Part shown: positions 46,940 to 55,630 of the stretch, in pieces
Numbering within the stretch: position 1 is the stretch's first letter
Layout: each line of letters begins with the position of its first letter
Assembly: GCF_029623395.1 (NCBI RefSeq)
Contig: NZ_JAPYKK010000001.1
Coordinates: forward strand, 310,001-374,000
Length of the DNA stretch: 64,000 nt
Direction: 5' to 3'
DNA from: Sphingomonas echinoides
GTDB taxonomy: Bacteria > Pseudomonadota > Alphaproteobacteria > Sphingomonadales > Sphingomonadaceae
The notes under the pieces: generated by a model
The model's database searches: none
What the model was told of the DNA's origin: nothing
What the model saw: the letters and a program-made list of their open reading frames with translations, nothing else
Position numbers and translations under genes: made by a program

Positions 46940-46971
46940 GATCCGCGCGGCTCAGAACCGCCGCGCGGATC
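46940..46971. terminator. 12-bp perfect inverted repeat at the glcB/rlpA convergent ends
   Basis: GATCCGCGCGGC (46940-46951) is the exact complement of GCCGCGCGGATC (46960-46971), with an 8-base loop containing the rlpA stop. The right arm encodes the last residues of RlpA. It should act as a bidirectional terminator, although no T-tract follows. Confidence 0.7.
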
Positions 46972-47551
46972 GTCCGGTCAGCGACATCCCCGCCGCGGAC
47001 AATTGGCTTTGCAACCTTCCGACGGCCTGATCTGATTCGGGCGGCAGGTCGCGCGCGGGCTTGCCCTTGAGCAGCCGACGACGGTCCGCCTCGCTCGGCT
47101 CGATCCGCCGTACGCGCACCGCGGCGTGCCCACCCTGCCGGATGCCGAGTTCGTCCGCAGCCCCTTGCGACAGGTCGATGATCCGTGCCCCCGGTACGAA
47201 CGGCCCGCGATCGTTGATGCGCACCACGATCCTGCGCCCGGTCGCGAGCGCAGTCACTTCGACATAGGTCGGCAACGGCAACGTCTTGTGCGCGGCCGTG
47301 ATCCACTTCGGCCGGAACCGCTCGCCATTGGCGGTGCGGTTGCCGGACTCGCTCCCGTACCAGCTTGCGTAGCCGAGCATGTCGTAGGTCGGGTCCGCCG
47401 CCGGAACCAGCGTTACGCCGCGCACGACATAGGGTTTGCCGATCTTGACCAGCGCGTCGCTCGGCGGTCGGTAATTTCCGCCCGCGCAGGCGGACAGCGC
47501 GAGCAGCGTGGCAGCGATTGCGCCGCTCCGCAGGGTCGTACGACTGGACAT
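46952..47551 (-). CDS. rlpA: RlpA-like septal lipoprotein, lytic transglycosylase family
   Basis: A 199-residue lipoprotein. The lipobox LLALSAC (Cys22) is followed by a double-psi beta-barrel with GYASWYGSESGNRTANGERF, AAHKTLPLPTYVEV and VVRINDRGPFVPGARIIDLS, in which the catalytic Asp of DRGP and the His of AAHK are present. It cleaves stem-peptide-free glycan strands at division sites. No SPOR domain follows, so septal targeting would need another route. The tail is Arg-rich. Confidence 0.93.
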   Translation of the reverse strand: MSSRTTLRSGAIAATLLALSACAGGNYRPPSDALVKIGKPYVVRGVTLVPAADPTYDMLGYASWYGSESGNRTANGERFRPKWITAAHKTLPLPTYVEVTALATGRRIVVRINDRGPFVPGARIIDLSQGAADELGIRQGGHAAVRVRRIEPSEADRRRLLKGKPARDLPPESDQAVGRLQSQLSAAGMSLTGRSARRF

Positions 47552-47599
47552 GGCGGCTTTGTAGGCACGCTTGCCGATCGGCGGAAGGTCTTTCCGAAC

Positions 47600-47833
47600 T
47601 CAGTCCGGTCGACCGATCCGATAGGGTCCGGCCCGTGTAGGGAGCGCCTGCCCCTTCCAGCTCAACCGGATCACGCCTTCGTCCACCAGGTGATCGACCG
47701 CAGCGTGCACCGTCGGCATTTCGCGCCGCCAGTCGCCGCCCGTTGCCAACGCGCGGGCCACCTCGCTCGGGCAAACTGTCGCTCCCGGAGCCCGCTTGGC
47801 CAGAAGCGCCAGTGTGGCGTCGCGTGCGGTCAT
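47600..47833 (-). CDS. DUF3253 domain protein
   Basis: A 77-residue protein matching DUF3253: VCPSEVARAL, then WRREMPTVHAAVDHLVDEGVIRLSWKGQ. It looks like a small winged-helix protein, function unknown. Frame opens up to an ATG at 47911, which would overlap the cupin gene by 23 bases and run through a hairpin; I therefore favour MTARDATLALL (47833), but MIAAM at 47845 or the longer form remain possible. Confidence 0.75.
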   Translation of the reverse strand: MTARDATLALLAKRAPGATVCPSEVARALATGGDWRREMPTVHAAVDHLVDEGVIRLSWKGQALPTRAGPYRIGRPD

Positions 47834-47857
47834 GGCGGCGATCATCTTCTGTAAAGT

Positions 47858-47880
47858 GCCCGGACGCACCGCGTCCGGGC
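47858..47880 (-). terminator. 9-bp stem-loop after the cupin gene
   Basis: GCCCGGACG (47858-47866) pairs perfectly with CGTCCGGGC (47872-47880) around a 5-base loop, nine bases after the cupin stop. On the minus strand it is followed by ACTTTAC, a weak T-tract. It is a likely terminator or attenuator between the cupin and DUF3253 genes. Confidence 0.55.
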
Positions 47881-47888
47881 AGGTCGGA

Positions 47889-48257
47889 TCAATCCTCGGC
47901 GGCTTCGGCATCGGCCTTGGTCTTGTGCGCGACGCCAGGTTCTTCGGCGGGCGGCGAATAGACGGTGAACAGCTTGAGCGGCGCGTCGCCCTTGTTAATG
48001 ATGTTGTGCAGCGCGCCCTTGGGAATGACGATCAGATGATTGTCGCTGACCTTCTGGCGGCTGCCGTCGACGACCGTCTGCCCCTCGCCCGAGACGAAGA
48101 ACGTCGTCTGGTCGGCGTCATGCGTTTCCTCGCCGATGTCATCACCGGGTTCGATGTGCATCATCACGACCTGACAATTGTCGTCGATATACACTTCTTT
48201 CTGGAAGTATGTGTTCGCCTCGACCAGCTTGATGATGTCCTTGTTGAATACAGCCAC
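47889..48257 (-). CDS. Small cupin-domain protein
   Basis: A 122-residue single cupin with HIEPGDDIGEETHDADQTTFFV and VDGSRQKVSDNHLIVIPKGA, then HNIINKG. The conserved E/H metal ligands of the cupin motifs appear partly kept (ETHDADQ, LHN). The substrate is unknown; it may be an isomerase or a metal-binding enzyme. The start is GTG 48257, preceded by GGAGAAACGTC. It is divergent from the PAS-LuxR gene (112 bases). Confidence 0.85.
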   Translation of the reverse strand: MAVFNKDIIKLVEANTYFQKEVYIDDNCQVVMMHIEPGDDIGEETHDADQTTFFVSGEGQTVVDGSRQKVSDNHLIVIPKGALHNIINKGDAPLKLFTVYSPPAEEPGVAHKTKADAEAAED

Positions 48258-48369
48258 GACGTTTCTCCCGAATGAAGATCGCTAAGCGCTGGATCACCAC
48301 TGCTAGTTCCACCGAAACACGCGATGACTGCGCGACGGCTCTTCTCGCGACCTACGGCGTTGTCCGCCG

Positions 48370-49869
48370 ATGACCGTCAAGATCGACCCGCCCCATCCCG
48401 ATACGCGCCCCGACCGCGAGCAACTCCACCGCATCGTCGAAGGGCTTAGCGACGGCGTCGTGCTGATCGAGCCCGACGGGGAGATCGTCTGGGCGAACGA
48501 AGCCGCGCTCGTCATGCACGGCTGCACCGCGCTGTCCGACTGGGGCGGGACGGTGAAGGGCTATCAGCAGGCGTTCGACCTGCGGCTGCGTGACGGCCAG
48601 CCGATGCCCAAGGCGGCCTATCCGATGGCCCGGCTGTGCCGCGGTGAATCGTTCGAGGACGTCGTCGTAGACGTGCGCAAGGCGGGACAGGAGGAACCCG
48701 ACTGGGTCCACACCGCGCGCGGCTTTGTGCTGGACCGCGACGGCAAGCCCGATTGCCTCGTGCTCATCATCGGTGATGCGACCGAAGCCTATGAGGCGGG
48801 TGAACGGTTCGAGAGCATGTTCAACGCCAACCCCGCCCCGGCGTTGATCGTCCGCCTCGCCGACCTGCGCTACGTTCGGGTCAACGAAGGCTTTCTCGAC
48901 CTGTCGGGATGGGAGCGCGACGCGATTGTCGGGCGGTCGGTGTACGAACTCGACATCCTCGCGCAGGCGGCGGACAGCGACAGCGCCAAGGCCCGGCTAA
49001 CCGAAGGCCAGATCGTCCCGCAGATGGAGGCCGAACTGCCGCTCCCCAACGGCGACAGCAAGCTCGTCCTGCTCGCGGGGCACCCCGCCGAGATGCCCAA
49101 CAACGAAGCGTGCATGATCTTCACCTTCGCCGACCTCGAACCCCGTCGCCGCGCCGAAACCGCCTTGCGCCAGAGCGAGGAGCGCTTCGCCACCGCCTTC
49201 CGCTTCGCGCCGGTGCCGATGCTGCTCACCAGCCTCGACGGCCACCGCATCCTCAACGTCAACCACGCCTTCCTCGCATTGACCGACTGGGGGCTCGAAA
49301 GCGTCGTCGGACGCAAACCTGCGGAAATCGAACTTTTCGAAAGTTCGGCGACCCGTCGCGAGATCGAGAAAAAGGTGTCCGAAAGCGGATCGTTCCGCGG
49401 CTATGAATTGCAGATCAAGACACGGACCGGCGCTCTCGTGACGTGCCTCGCCTCGGCCGAGACGGTGACGATCAACGGCCAATATTGCATCCTCGCCGCC
49501 TACCAGGACATCAGCGACCGCAAGCGCACCGAACTCGACCTGATCGGCGCGATCGAGGGCGTGATGCAGGACTCGAGCTGGCTCAGCCAGAAGATCATGG
49601 ACCGCCTCGCCGCCTTGCGCGGCCCCACCCCGCGCCCGGGCACGACGGTCCGCCCGGTCGAATTGACGGCACGCGAACGCGAGGTGCTCGCGCTGATCAC
49701 GCGCGGCAAGAGCGACGACGCGATCGCCGACGCGCTTTCGCTCAAGCGCAACACGGTGCGCAACCACGTCGCGCGGCTCTACGCCAAGATCGGCGCGCAC
49801 AGCCGCGCCGAGGCGATCATCTGGGCGCGCGACCGCGGCCATCAGCTGAGCTTCGAACCCGTCGACTGA
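48370..49869 (+). CDS. PAS-repeat LuxR-family transcriptional regulator
   Basis: A 499-residue cytoplasmic regulator with three PAS-like domains (about 20-135, 150-265, 270-385; signatures GVVLIEPDGEIVWANEAAL, YVRVNEGFLDLSGWERDAIV, RILNVNHAFLALTDWGLESVVGR-like) and a C-terminal LuxR DNA-binding domain (LTAREREVLALITRGKSDDA, KRNTVRNHVARLYAKIG). No receiver or membrane segment is seen, so it should sense an intracellular signal directly. It is followed by a stress-protein block. Confidence 0.88.
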   Translation: MTVKIDPPHPDTRPDREQLHRIVEGLSDGVVLIEPDGEIVWANEAALVMHGCTALSDWGGTVKGYQQAFDLRLRDGQPMPKAAYPMARLCRGESFEDVVVDVRKAGQEEPDWVHTARGFVLDRDGKPDCLVLIIGDATEAYEAGERFESMFNANPAPALIVRLADLRYVRVNEGFLDLSGWERDAIVGRSVYELDILAQAADSDSAKARLTEGQIVPQMEAELPLPNGDSKLVLLAGHPAEMPNNEACMIFTFADLEPRRRAETALRQSEERFATAFRFAPVPMLLTSLDGHRILNVNHAFLALTDWGLESVVGRKPAEIELFESSATRREIEKKVSESGSFRGYELQIKTRTGALVTCLASAETVTINGQYCILAAYQDISDRKRTELDLIGAIEGVMQDSSWLSQKIMDRLAALRGPTPRPGTTVRPVELTAREREVLALITRGKSDDAIADALSLKRNTVRNHVARLYAKIGAHSRAEAIIWARDRGHQLSFEPVD

Positions 49870-50022
49870 TCGCGCGCAGGCGAAATACCCGGCCAAAACT
49901 TTCTGCACCAAGAGGCGCGCGTGCACCCATGCAACGGGTGCCCGCGCATCTGTGGTGCGTTGATCCTTAACCCTATTTTCCAATCATCCGGGCAGTTGCC
50001 CGCTATGAGAGGAGAACGTCAC

Positions 50023-50280
50023 ATGTCCATTCTTGCATGGATCCTGCTGGGCCTGGTGGCCGGTTTCATCGGCAGCAAGATCGTCAATCGCAGCGGCGAG
50101 GGCCTGATCCTCGACATCATTCTGGGCGTCGTCGGCGCGGTCGTCGGTGGATTTCTGTTCAACCAGTTCGGCGCAGCCGGTGTCACCGGCCTCAACCTCT
50201 ACAGCCTCGTCGTCGCCGTCATCGGCGCGGTCGTCGTGCTGGTGCTCTACCACATGGTGGTCCGCACCACTGTTCGCTGA
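50023..50280 (+). CDS. GlsB/YeaQ/YmgE family stress membrane protein
   Basis: An 85-residue, three-helix membrane protein of the transglycosylase-associated/YeaQ family: MSILAWILLGLVAGFIGSKIV, DIILGVVGAVVGGFLF, and YSLVVAVIGAVVVLVLYHMVV. Function is unclear; members are stress-induced. GAGGAGAACGTC precedes the ATG at 50023. It leads a trio of stress-type genes. Confidence 0.92.
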   Translation: MSILAWILLGLVAGFIGSKIVNRSGEGLILDIILGVVGAVVGGFLFNQFGAAGVTGLNLYSLVVAVIGAVVVLVLYHMVVRTTVR

Positions 50281-50338
50281 ACCGCCCTACCGCTTTCAAA
50301 CCTACCGGTTGGGGCTCGGCCGGATACAGGAGCATATC

Positions 50339-50950
50339 ATGACACAGACCGTCACAGGCTTGTTCGAACACTACGACGACGCCCGCCGCGCGGTGCAGGA
50401 TCTCGAAGCCGCCGGCATCGCCCACCGCGACGTCAGCATCGTCGGCCATGACAAGCACGGTGACTCCCCCCGCACCAGCGAAGCTGGCGAAGCGGCGGCG
50501 GAAGATGCCGGGACCGGCGCCGGCCTCGGCGCAGCGGTCGGCGGGGTCGGCGGCTTGCTTGCCGGTCTTGGCCTGCTCGCGATCCCGGGGATCGGCCCGG
50601 TCGTGGCGGCAGGCTGGCTGGCGGCGACCGCCGTCGGCGCAGCAGGCGGCGCCGCGATCGGTGCAGCGGCAGGCGGCCTCGTCGGCGCACTGACCCATGC
50701 GGGCGTGCCCGAGCAGGACGCGCACGTCTATGCCGAGGGTGTCCGCCGTGGCGGGACGCTCGTCACCGCCAAGGTCGAGGAACCACTGGTACAGATCGCG
50801 CGCAACATTCTCGACGACGATCGCTCGGTCGACGTTGCGGACCGTCGCGAGGCCTATCAGGCGCAGGGCTGGAAGACCTTCGACGACACCGCCCCGTCCT
50901 ATTCCGACGCCGACATGGCCGCCGAACGCGGGCGCTACACCCGCATCTGA
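50339..50950 (+). CDS. General-stress-type protein with glycine-rich hydrophobic core
   Basis: A 203-residue protein. The N-terminus MTQTVTGLFEHYDDARRAVQDLEAAG is the DUF1269/general-stress-17M-like alpha/beta repeat (VSIVGHDKHGD). A Gly/Ala-rich hydrophobic region (about 60-120, GAGLGAAVGGVGGLLAGLGLL) and a soluble tail with AHVYAEGVRRGGTLVTAKV follow. Role unknown. AGGAGCATATC precedes the ATG. Confidence 0.85.
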   Translation: MTQTVTGLFEHYDDARRAVQDLEAAGIAHRDVSIVGHDKHGDSPRTSEAGEAAAEDAGTGAGLGAAVGGVGGLLAGLGLLAIPGIGPVVAAGWLAATAVGAAGGAAIGAAAGGLVGALTHAGVPEQDAHVYAEGVRRGGTLVTAKVEEPLVQIARNILDDDRSVDVADRREAYQAQGWKTFDDTAPSYSDADMAAERGRYTRI

Positions 50951-50976
50951 CACTTTGATTTGAAAGGATGAAGCGC

Positions 50977-51285
50977 ATGCGAATCATACTTCCCCTGCTG
51001 CTCGGTGCCGCCGTGCTGGCAAGCCCGGCCATCGCGCAGGACGCCCCCGCCAAGAACAACCGCGTCGTGAAGGACACGCACACCGTCAACGACGGCGGCG
51101 CACGGCGCGGGGCGAATTCGTTCACGCAGAACCAGGCGCGCGAACACATCGCCAAGTCCGGCTTTGCCAACGTTTCGGTCTTGGCGAAGGACGCACACGG
51201 CGTGTGGCGCGGAAAGGCGACCAAGGACGGCCGTACCGTCGACGTCGCGCTCGACTTCAAGGGTAACGTGACGACGGGCAAATAA
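50977..51285 (+). CDS. Small exported PepSY-like protein
   Basis: A 102-residue protein with a signal peptide (MRIILPLLLGAAVLASPAIAQ). The mature part has a long N-terminal linker and a compact FTQNQAREHIAKSGF - DAHGVWRGKATKDGRTVDVA - DFKGNV arrangement that recalls a single PepSY-type domain. The ATG at 50977 is used because GAAAGGATGAAGC is properly spaced before it; an ATG at 50968 is possible. Function unknown. Confidence 0.8.
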   Translation: MRIILPLLLGAAVLASPAIAQDAPAKNNRVVKDTHTVNDGGARRGANSFTQNQAREHIAKSGFANVSVLAKDAHGVWRGKATKDGRTVDVALDFKGNVTTGK

Positions 51286-51293
51286 GCCTATTG

Positions 51294-51331
51294 CAACGGC
51301 AGCGCGAGGGTTCGCCCACGCGCTGCCGTTG
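51294..51331. terminator. 13-bp perfect terminator hairpin
   Basis: CAACGGCAGCGCG (51294-51306) is the complement of CGCGCTGCCGTTG (51319-51331), with a 12-base loop that itself pairs GGG with CCC. TCTTGTCC follows on the plus strand. It terminates the exported-protein gene and, in the other direction, the glutaminase gene. Confidence 0.85.
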
Positions 51332-51346
51332 TCTTGTCCCGACCGG

Positions 51347-52257
51347 CTAGGCGATGGCCGGTCCGAACACCGACCAGCCCGTCCGGGCGACCAGCATCTC
51401 CAGCGCGCGGACACCGAGGATCGAGTTGCCGTGCTGGTCCAAATTGGGCGACCATACGGCGATCGCAGCCCGTTCCGGCGCGATCGAGAGAATGCCGCCG
51501 CCGACACCGCTCTTGGACGGCAAGCCGACACGAACGGCAAAGTCCCCAGACCCATCATAATGGCCGCAGGTCATCATTAGCGCGAGGACCGTGCGCATCC
51601 GGCGGGCCCGCTCCGCCGCCGCATCGTCCCCCAGCGGCAGACGCGTCCGAGTCAGGAACCGTCCCGCCAGCGCCAGTCCGGAACAGTCGACCGAAATCGC
51701 ACATTGCCGGACATAGCCGTCCATGATCCGATCGAGCGCCCCCACGACATTGCCATGATGCTTCATGAAGCTGAGCATCGCGCGATTGAGGTCTCCGTTC
51801 TCGTTGAGCACGGCCTGATCCAGCGGGGCATCCCGACCGTCGAACTGGTCGCGAACGAAGGCCACGACGGCATCTTCTCCGTGCGGCGTCGCGACGAGCA
51901 TGTCGACGACGACCAGCGCGCCTGCATTGATGAAGGGATTGCGCGGAACGCCGTGCGTGCGTTCGAGGTCGATCATCGAATTGAACGGATCGCCCGAGGG
52001 CTCGCGTCCGACGCGGTCGAATACGGCATCCCCGAATTCCCGCAGCGCGAGGTTGAAGGCGAACACCTTGGAGATGCTCTGGATCGGGAAGACGACGTCC
52101 GCGGCCCCTGCGGTCAGGACGGTGTCGGCGGTCGCAACGGCGATCCCGAAGCGACCCGGCGGCGCCGCCGGGTCCTTCGCATCGGCGGCAGATTCGATCG
52201 CAGCCGCGCTGTAGTCGATTTCGGCGGTGATCTCGTCGGAATGGTTTGCAGGTTCAT
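51347..52257 (-). pseudogene. glsA: Glutaminase A gene with a 1-nt frameshift near the N-terminus
   Basis: The C-terminal ~240 residues are glutaminase A: RVGREPSGDPFNSMIDLERT, PRNPFINAGALVVVDML, and SGDFAVRVGLPSKSGVGGGI. The catalytic SISK lies just before a GTG at 52066. Upstream the same frame reads FGIAVATAD... and back to DEITAEID, but has no start codon before a stop. In the next frame, ATG 52257 begins MNLQTI, exactly what should precede DEITAEI; one base is missing near 52238-52240 (CC instead of a full codon). The repaired protein would be ~303 residues, the normal length. The GTG start would omit SISK, so the gene is broken or a base was lost in sequencing. Confidence 0.75.
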
Positions 52258-52311
52258 CCTCGGGGAACGTCTCATCCCCCCTTCAGGTCCGCGGCCGAAC
52301 CCCCGACCCGT

Positions 52312-52866
52312 CTACGCGCCCGCGCCGCCGTGCAACCGCAACACCGCATTCTCGTGCTCCAGCAACCAGCGCTTGCGGTCGATCCCGCCACCGAACCCGG
52401 TCAGCGCGGCGTTCGCACCGATCACGCGGTGGCACGGAACGACGATCGCAACCGGGTTGAGGCCGTTCGCCGCCCCGACCGCACGCGCTGCCCCGGCGCT
52501 AGCCAACTGCTTGGCGAGCGCACCGTAACTCGTCGTCGTGCCTGCGCCGATATGACGGAGCTGCGCCCACACCCGGCGCTGGAACACCGTCCCCCCGGTT
52601 GCGACGTCAACCGTATCGAGCGCATCGAACCGGCCCGCGAAATAGGCCTCCAGCGCAGCCCGGAGCGCGGTCGGTGGTGCCGCGTCCTGCAACGGCACGA
52701 GGCCATAGTGCCGCTCCAGCAGGCGATGCATCCGCGGCGCATAATCGTGGAAGTCGAGCGCGCGCAAACGCCCTTGTGCGTCCGTGACGAGCAGGATTTC
52801 GCCAATCGGGGAGTCGACCCGCGACAGTGACAGCCGGTCGACCCCGGGCACGGTCGCGCCGGTCAT
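52312..52866 (-). CDS. ogt: Methylated-DNA-protein-cysteine methyltransferase
   Basis: A 184-residue suicide DNA repair enzyme that removes alkyl groups from O6-alkylguanine. The acceptor C145 is in IVVPCHRVIG, with the FQRRVWAQLRHIGAGTTTSYG DNA-binding helices before it and the Ogt-like N-terminal domain. The ATG at 52866 was used. The broken glutaminase gene follows on the same strand 54 bases away. Confidence 0.94.
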   Translation of the reverse strand: MTGATVPGVDRLSLSRVDSPIGEILLVTDAQGRLRALDFHDYAPRMHRLLERHYGLVPLQDAAPPTALRAALEAYFAGRFDALDTVDVATGGTVFQRRVWAQLRHIGAGTTTSYGALAKQLASAGAARAVGAANGLNPVAIVVPCHRVIGANAALTGFGGGIDRKRWLLEHENAVLRLHGGAGA

Positions 52867-53094
52867 GCGTCACGATCCTGAACAGCAGATCCCATCGCCG
52901 CACTGTAGCCGAGCCGGCCGGCGGAGCAACCGCCTCCGTCCCAGGGGCTTCGTCCCTAAAGCCTACGTTAAACACCCCATTTGGCCAACCTCTGCCCGAC
53001 CCCATACCGCATCATCGCTCGATACGAAAAAGCCGAAACCGGCATGTCCTTGGGAGGGGATATCGACGTCCAGCATGCCACCACAGGGGGAACG

Positions 53095-55536
53095 ATGACC
53101 GCACGTTCGAAGATCCGGATACTCTTGCTATCGGCCAGCACATTGGGCGGATCGTTCGCGGCCGTTCCCGCCTTTGCCCAATCCACCACCGTCACGCTGG
53201 CACCGGATACTGCCGATGCGGGTTCCGCCGACGCTGCCCCTGCCGACATCATCGTAACGGGCACGCGCCGGTCGACCTCGCTTTCCGACGTTCCCATCAA
53301 CATTACCGCGGTCGGAAACGCCCAGCTCGAGACCCAGCGAATCTACGACATCCGCGGGCTCGCCGACTTCACCCCCGGGGTCACGATCAACCAGACGGGT
53401 CCACGCGCAACCGGCACGGTCGTACTGCGCGGCCTGTCCGCCAACGACACGAGCGACTTCGCCAACAATCGCGACAATGCCGTCGCCATCTATCTCGGCG
53501 AAGTGCCGCTGTATCAGGATTTCAAGCTGCTCGATCTCGAACGGGTCGAAGTGCTGCTTGGCCCGCAGGGTACGCTGTACGGCGCGGGGACGCTGGCCGG
53601 CGCGATCCGCTACATTCCGAAGCGGCCTGACACCAATAACTTCAGCCTCGACGCGCATGTCCGCGGGTCGACCGTCGCGCACGGCAGCCAGTTCGGCTTC
53701 CAGGGCGACTTTACCGCCAACATCCCGATCATCCGGGATCATGTCGCGCTGCGCAGCACGGCGGGCTATTACTATGAGCCGGGCTTCATCGATTATCCGT
53801 TCGTCCTGCAAAACCCCGGCACGTCCCTGCCGCAACCAAGCGGCGCTTTCGACGAAACGGTGACGCAGCAACAATATCAGGACAATTTCAAGCGCACGAA
53901 GGACGTCAATTTCGAACGTACCTGGACGACGCGCAACACGCTGCTGCTCGAGGCGAACGAGAACCTCAAGGGCTATCTGACCTTCGGTTTCCAGCAGACC
54001 AAGACCAATGGCCGCCAGTCGAACGGTGCCTTCACGTTCAATACCGGCAAATATGAGGGTCCGTGGCGCTATCTCGAGCCGTCGGATCGCCGGGCGTATC
54101 TCTACGCATTCGAACTCCAGGCCAATCTCGGTCATATCGCGCAACTGGTGTCATCGACCGCCTACACGCTGCAGCGGACCAACGGCACGGCGGACAATAC
54201 CGACCTGCTGCTCGACCTCAATTACAGCTATGAAGCCTTTCCGGCGTTTTCCTCCTACGCCAACAATTCCACGCGCAACGAACAGTTCACGCAGGAACTG
54301 CGGCTGGTCTCGACGCACGGCGGGCCGTTCAGCTGGACGCTGGGGGGCTTCTACAACCATTTGAAGAACGCCGGCGATCGCCAGGAATATACGCCCGGCT
54401 TCGCAAACTTCATCAACTCGCCACGCGTCGACGATCTCGAATACATCTCGTTCTTTGACAATTCGAACAAGGAGAAGGCGGTCTTCGGCGAAGCGACACT
54501 CAAGCTGACTTCGGCATTCCAGGTGACCGGTGGCGTCCGCTACTATAAATACGATGCAACCGCGCGGGGCGGGACCGATTTGCCGCTGTTCGGCGGCGGT
54601 TTGACGCGGACGCCCTATCCTTTGATCCAGTTTGCGCCGTCACGAATCGGGACGGGCAAGTCGAATTCGGACGGCGTGGTCTACAAAGCGAACGCGTCGT
54701 ACAAGTTCCGCCCGGGGCTGATGGTCTACGGAACGTACTCGACCGGCTATCGCATCGGCGGACCGAACACGGTTGCCCCGTGCATCCTGCCGCTCCAACC
54801 CGGCCAGAACGTCTGCGCGCTGTCCAACGAGCAATTCTACGGGCCGGACAAGACCTACAACAAGGAAATCGGTGTTCGCGGGACCTTCTTCGACGGGCGG
54901 CTGACGGTCAATCTCGACGCCTATCACATCGTCTGGCGCGATCTTCAGGTCGCCAGCCAGACGATCAACGGCGCGGTCGGCATCACCACCAACGCGGGCG
55001 CGGCGGTCTCGAAGGGCGTCGAACTGACCGCCACCGCGAGCCTGACCGACCGGCTCAAGCTCAGCGGCAATTATGGTTATACCGATGCGCATCTGACCAA
55101 GGACGCGCCCGGGCTGATCGTCGTCAACAACGACACGTTCGATGCGCGGGCCGGGGATCGCTTGCCGGGATCGCAGAAGCATTCGGGCAGTGTGGCGGCG
55201 AACTACACGATCCCGCTCGCCAACGATTCGGATATCGCGGTCAACTGGGCGCTGACCTATCACGGCGACGTCTTCACCAAGACCGGCAATCGCGGCTTTG
55301 GCGAAGTGATTCCCGACTACGTGCTCAATCGCGCCTCGCTGACGTACCGGACCAAGCGTTACGACTTCAGTCTGTACGCACTCAACATCTTCGACGTGTA
55401 TGCGGTGAGTTCGGTCGGGAACGATTTCAGCAAGATCGGGGCGCTGAACCAGGATTACGGGGTTTCACGCCGCTTCTACAGCTATTCGGTGGTGACGCCG
55501 CGGACGGTCGGGTTCGAGGCCAGACTGCATCTGTGA
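53095..55536 (+). CDS. TonB-dependent outer-membrane receptor
   Basis: An 813-residue receptor. The signal peptide ends at PAFAQ (about residue 29), followed by PADIIVTGTRR (TonB-box region), a plug with DFTPGVTINQTG, GLSANDTSDF, GPQGTLYGAGTLAGAIRYIP, and a barrel ending VGFEARLHL. It should import a ferric chelate, sugar or other ligand; no substrate signature is readable. An AGGGGG precedes ATG 53095. It is convergent with the second TPR-sulfotransferase gene. Confidence 0.92.
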   Translation: MTARSKIRILLLSASTLGGSFAAVPAFAQSTTVTLAPDTADAGSADAAPADIIVTGTRRSTSLSDVPINITAVGNAQLETQRIYDIRGLADFTPGVTINQTGPRATGTVVLRGLSANDTSDFANNRDNAVAIYLGEVPLYQDFKLLDLERVEVLLGPQGTLYGAGTLAGAIRYIPKRPDTNNFSLDAHVRGSTVAHGSQFGFQGDFTANIPIIRDHVALRSTAGYYYEPGFIDYPFVLQNPGTSLPQPSGAFDETVTQQQYQDNFKRTKDVNFERTWTTRNTLLLEANENLKGYLTFGFQQTKTNGRQSNGAFTFNTGKYEGPWRYLEPSDRRAYLYAFELQANLGHIAQLVSSTAYTLQRTNGTADNTDLLLDLNYSYEAFPAFSSYANNSTRNEQFTQELRLVSTHGGPFSWTLGGFYNHLKNAGDRQEYTPGFANFINSPRVDDLEYISFFDNSNKEKAVFGEATLKLTSAFQVTGGVRYYKYDATARGGTDLPLFGGGLTRTPYPLIQFAPSRIGTGKSNSDGVVYKANASYKFRPGLMVYGTYSTGYRIGGPNTVAPCILPLQPGQNVCALSNEQFYGPDKTYNKEIGVRGTFFDGRLTVNLDAYHIVWRDLQVASQTINGAVGITTNAGAAVSKGVELTATASLTDRLKLSGNYGYTDAHLTKDAPGLIVVNNDTFDARAGDRLPGSQKHSGSVAANYTIPLANDSDIAVNWALTYHGDVFTKTGNRGFGEVIPDYVLNRASLTYRTKRYDFSLYALNIFDVYAVSSVGNDFSKIGALNQDYGVSRRFYSYSVVTPRTVGFEARLHL

Positions 55537-55583
55537 GGTCCTCGGGACCTTCGTCACCCGCGGACTTGTCCCGGGTGACGAAG
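55537..55583. repeat. Palindromic intergenic element between convergent genes
   Basis: GGTCC-TCG-GGACC (55537-55549) is followed by CTTCGTCACCCG (55549-55560) and its exact complement CGGGTGACGAAG (55572-55583) around CGGACTTGTCC. The core CGGACTTG...CCGGG resembles the dispersed palindromic repeats that I recall from intergenic DNA of alphaproteobacteria. Here it probably also serves as a terminator. No other copy was noticed in this window. Confidence 0.65.
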
Positions 55584-55630
55584 GGCACGACCAGTCAACA
55601 GCGTTCACAGAGAACGCAGCGGGTGGTGCT

